A stretch of 5,414 nt of DNA from JBDTMC01 sp039934475 (lineage in GTDB: Bacteria > Acidobacteriota > Terriglobia > Bryobacterales > Bryobacteraceae), in contig JBDTMC010000519.1 in NCBI GenBank assembly GCA_039934475.1, forward strand, positions 1 through 5,414, written 5' to 3'. Shown in pieces: positions 3,868 to 5,414 of this stretch. Position 1 is the first letter of the stretch. Each line of letters begins with the position of its first letter. Under the pieces are notes generated by a model. The model saw only the letters and a program-made list of their open reading frames with translations, was not told the DNA's origin and did not search any database. A program made the position numbers and the translations under genes.

Positions 3868-5414
3868 CTAATCCGACAGTAGAGGAGGAGTGGAACCCGT
3901 GTTACTTACTATGGCTTGAACGGTCGCGGAGGTGGTGTTACCTGCCGTATCCTTTGCTTCCACCGTAAACGTGTGAGATCCATTCGACACACTCTTGGAG
4001 TCCCACCGGATGTAGTACGGCGCAGCGGTCACAGTCCCAACCTCGCTCCCATCGACGGAGAATACCACCGACGACAGGACGCCGCCAACCACGGGATAAG
4101 TGATGGTTGCGGGGCTACCCCAGGCCGACTTATTCAGCGTCGCGTCCGTCGCTCGAACTTGCCAGGTGTAAGTTGTGGCAAGGCCGCGATCGTATGCCGA
4201 CGCCTGGAATGTCACCGTTTTGCTTATCGTTGAACCGGACGATGGTTTCGCGACCGACACCGTTGGTGCGATTGTGTCGTCAAGTTGGGGCGCCGCCCCG
4301 TCGGTATAGCTTGTTGATTGAATGCCGGTCTTGACGACTATGAATGAGCCCGACGTTCCTTGCCGGCGCTGTACGTCGTACAAGGCAGCGGCCAAACCAT
4401 TGGTCGATGCCTTCCATGTGAGATTGACGACAGGCGCTCCGCCGGTGGTAGCCGCCAGCCCCGTTGGCACCGTTGGCGCTTGCCAGTCACCAGTTGTTGC
4501 ACAAGCAGTGGGGCCCGCCGGTGACATCCGTTGGACCAAGTCGATAGTCTTTATCTGGTAACAGTAGAGCGTAGCCGACTTTAGGAGCCCGGGGTTGGTG
4601 TAGCTGAGCGGGCTTGCGGGAGTCTGCCCAACGTATGCGAAGGGGCCTGAATTGCTGCCCACGCTACGGTAAATCACGTACCCGGCAATGCCGGACGGTC
4701 CCGTATTGTCGGTTGCGCCGGACCATGTGATTCCCATTGACGAAGAAACAGGAGGTCCCTGAACGACCGCGCCTGCCGTTACTGCGGTTGCCGTCGGCGC
4801 AGTGGGGGCGGTGATGTCGGGAGTGCAAACGGGGGGCGGGGTGGTCGCAGCCTCGTTGCCCGCAAAGTCGAGGGACGTCACGGTGTAGACATAGCAAGTT
4901 CCATCCAACAGACTGGCCTCGGTAAACGCAGTCTCGATGGTAGTTACGGTAGCGACGCCTGGACGCGCCACAGTGTATTTATAAACTCCAACGTTGTCCG
5001 AAGAGAGCCAGTTCAGCACGATTTGGTTCGGATACTCGGTAGACAACACCACAGGGGCGACCGGAGCAGTGGTGTCCACCGGATTCATGATGAGGCCGTT
5101 CCAACTCGTGCCTGTGCTGGACACCGCGGGGATCGAAATTGCCGCGCCGGCGGCGGCCCGGGCCAGTCCGAATAAAGTCGACGGCGATGCGTTCTGCGTA
5201 CTACTGTCGTAGTCGATGTAGGCCCGCAGGTACTGCGACCAGAAAGCGGACATGTAATCTGCGTTCTGGAAGTAAGACCAATTCACAGCAGCTTCCAGAA
5301 ACTGGGTATCCAGCGGAGCCCAGAAGCTGAAGACATCCCGCGAATACAGTAACGCGGTCGAGTAGAAGGGATTTCCCAATTCGTTGTCGCGCACCTTATA
5401 GGCCCAGGCCTCCG
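3868..5414 (-). CDS. secreted Fn3/Ig-like multidomain protein, 5' end outside window
   Basis: The frame is open through the right edge and ends at a TAG (3868-3870); 514 complete codons are visible. I number residues from the GTG at 5392-5394, which is not a convincing start because six more sense codons (EAWAYK) precede it. Residues 1-105 form an aromatic-rich, probably helical segment I do not recognise, perhaps the end of an enzymatic or binding domain. Fibronectin type III domains follow at about 106-191 and 192-302, each introduced by a D-x-(T)-A-P linker and each carrying a Cys pair (167/190 and 278/298) that could bridge strand F to the domain end. A third Fn3 begins at 303. From 366 onward it is mixed with an Ig-like domain of the bacterial Big type (residues about 371-402 and 436-497) whose parts appear in swapped order with the end of the Fn3. 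Secretion is inferred from the domain types; the signal peptide would lie outside. No LPxTG or other sorting signal is seen at the C terminus (GSTPPLLSD). A carbohydrate- or surface-binding role is plausible but unproven. Confidence 0.85.
   Translation of the reverse strand, partial: EAWAYKVRDNELGNPFYSTALLYSRDVFSFWAPLDTQFLEAAVNWSYFQNADYMSAFWSQYLRAYIDYDSSTQNASPSTLFGLARAAAGAAISIPAVSSTGTSWNGLIMNPVDTTAPVAPVVLSTEYPNQIVLNWLSSDNVGVYKYTVARPGVATVTTIETAFTEASLLDGTCYVYTVTSLDFAGNEAATTPPPVCTPDITAPTAPTATAVTAGAVVQGPPVSSSMGITWSGATDNTGPSGIAGYVIYRSVGSNSGPFAYVGQTPASPLSYTNPGLLKSATLYCYQIKTIDLVQRMSPAGPTACATTGDWQAPTVPTGLAATTGGAPVVNLTWKASTNGLAAALYDVQRRQGTSGSFIVVKTGIQSTSYTDGAAPQLDDTIAPTVSVAKPSSGSTISKTVTFQASAYDRGLATTYTWQVRATDATLNKSAWGSPATITYPVVGGVLSSVVFSVDGSEVGTVTAAPYYIRWDSKSVSNGSHTFTVEAKDTAGNTTSATVQAIVSNTGSTPPLLSD
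4080..4086. repeat. 7-bp direct repeat flanking the swapped segments, copy 1
   Basis: CGCCGCC lies just past the junction where the Fn3 strand-G block meets the rest of the Ig-like domain. An identical copy is at 4291-4297, at the other end of the rearranged stretch, and a GCCGC core also occurs at 4183-4187 by the middle junction. Short GC-rich matches like this can arise by chance. Confidence 0.4.
4291..4297. repeat. 7-bp direct repeat flanking the swapped segments, copy 2
   Basis: Second copy of CGCCGCC, three bases inside the junction between Fn3 strand E and the inserted Ig-like segment. It overlaps the perfect palindrome GGGGCGCCGCCCC at 4287-4299. Confidence 0.4.

Noticed and set aside
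5392..5394. GTG as the true start of the Fn3/Ig gene
   Set aside because: Six sense codons precede it to the window edge, no ribosome site or signal peptide follows, and a protein of this type needs an export signal.
1..5414. Defence system, mobile element, CRISPR or RNA-guided locus
   Set aside because: No transposase, integrase, nuclease-helicase module, repeat-spacer pattern or flanking inverted repeats were seen; the only nuclease is a standard DNA-repair ExoIII.

Overview
The window looks like a chromosomal segment of a GC-rich, Gram-negative-type environmental bacterium. The mix of a DUF4097-like exported protein, a kelch-repeat propeller and a large Fn3/Ig-like secreted protein would suit a soil Acidobacteriota (Bryobacter/Solibacter-like) genome. 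That placement is inference from gene content and style. No rRNA, tRNA, CRISPR array, insertion sequence or phage gene is visible.

Layout, left to right. Positions 1-39 hold what may be the last codons of an upstream plus-strand gene, followed by a short promoter-like leader. Positions 110-928 (+) encode an exported DUF4097-like protein with a ladder of Asn-Gly-Gly turns. A 186-nt convergent gap containing hairpins separates it from a minus-strand pair: an exodeoxyribonuclease III-type enzyme (1115-1888, TTG start) lying 50 nt downstream of a six-bladed kelch-repeat putative lipoprotein (1939-2922). The kelch gene diverges, across only 67 nt, from a TauE/SafE-family membrane permease (2990-3784, +). 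The permease converges on a large minus-strand gene (3868 to beyond the right edge) for a secreted protein with Fn3 and Ig-like domains. A strong hairpin that carries the permease stop codon in its loop lies between these two.

The genes do not form an obvious pathway. Three encode exported or envelope proteins of beta-rich repeat type, one is a housekeeping-type DNA repair nuclease and one a transporter. The only possible co-transcription visible is kelch to nuclease.

The most unusual signal is in the Fn3/Ig gene. The last two strands of the third Fn3 domain and the first two strands of the following Ig-like domain appear in swapped order, in frame, so the two beta-sandwich domains are interleaved. 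All the crossings would fall at one interdomain interface, so the product could still fold. This appears to be a genuine segmental rearrangement worth checking. No new defence, mobile or RNA-guided system is apparent.
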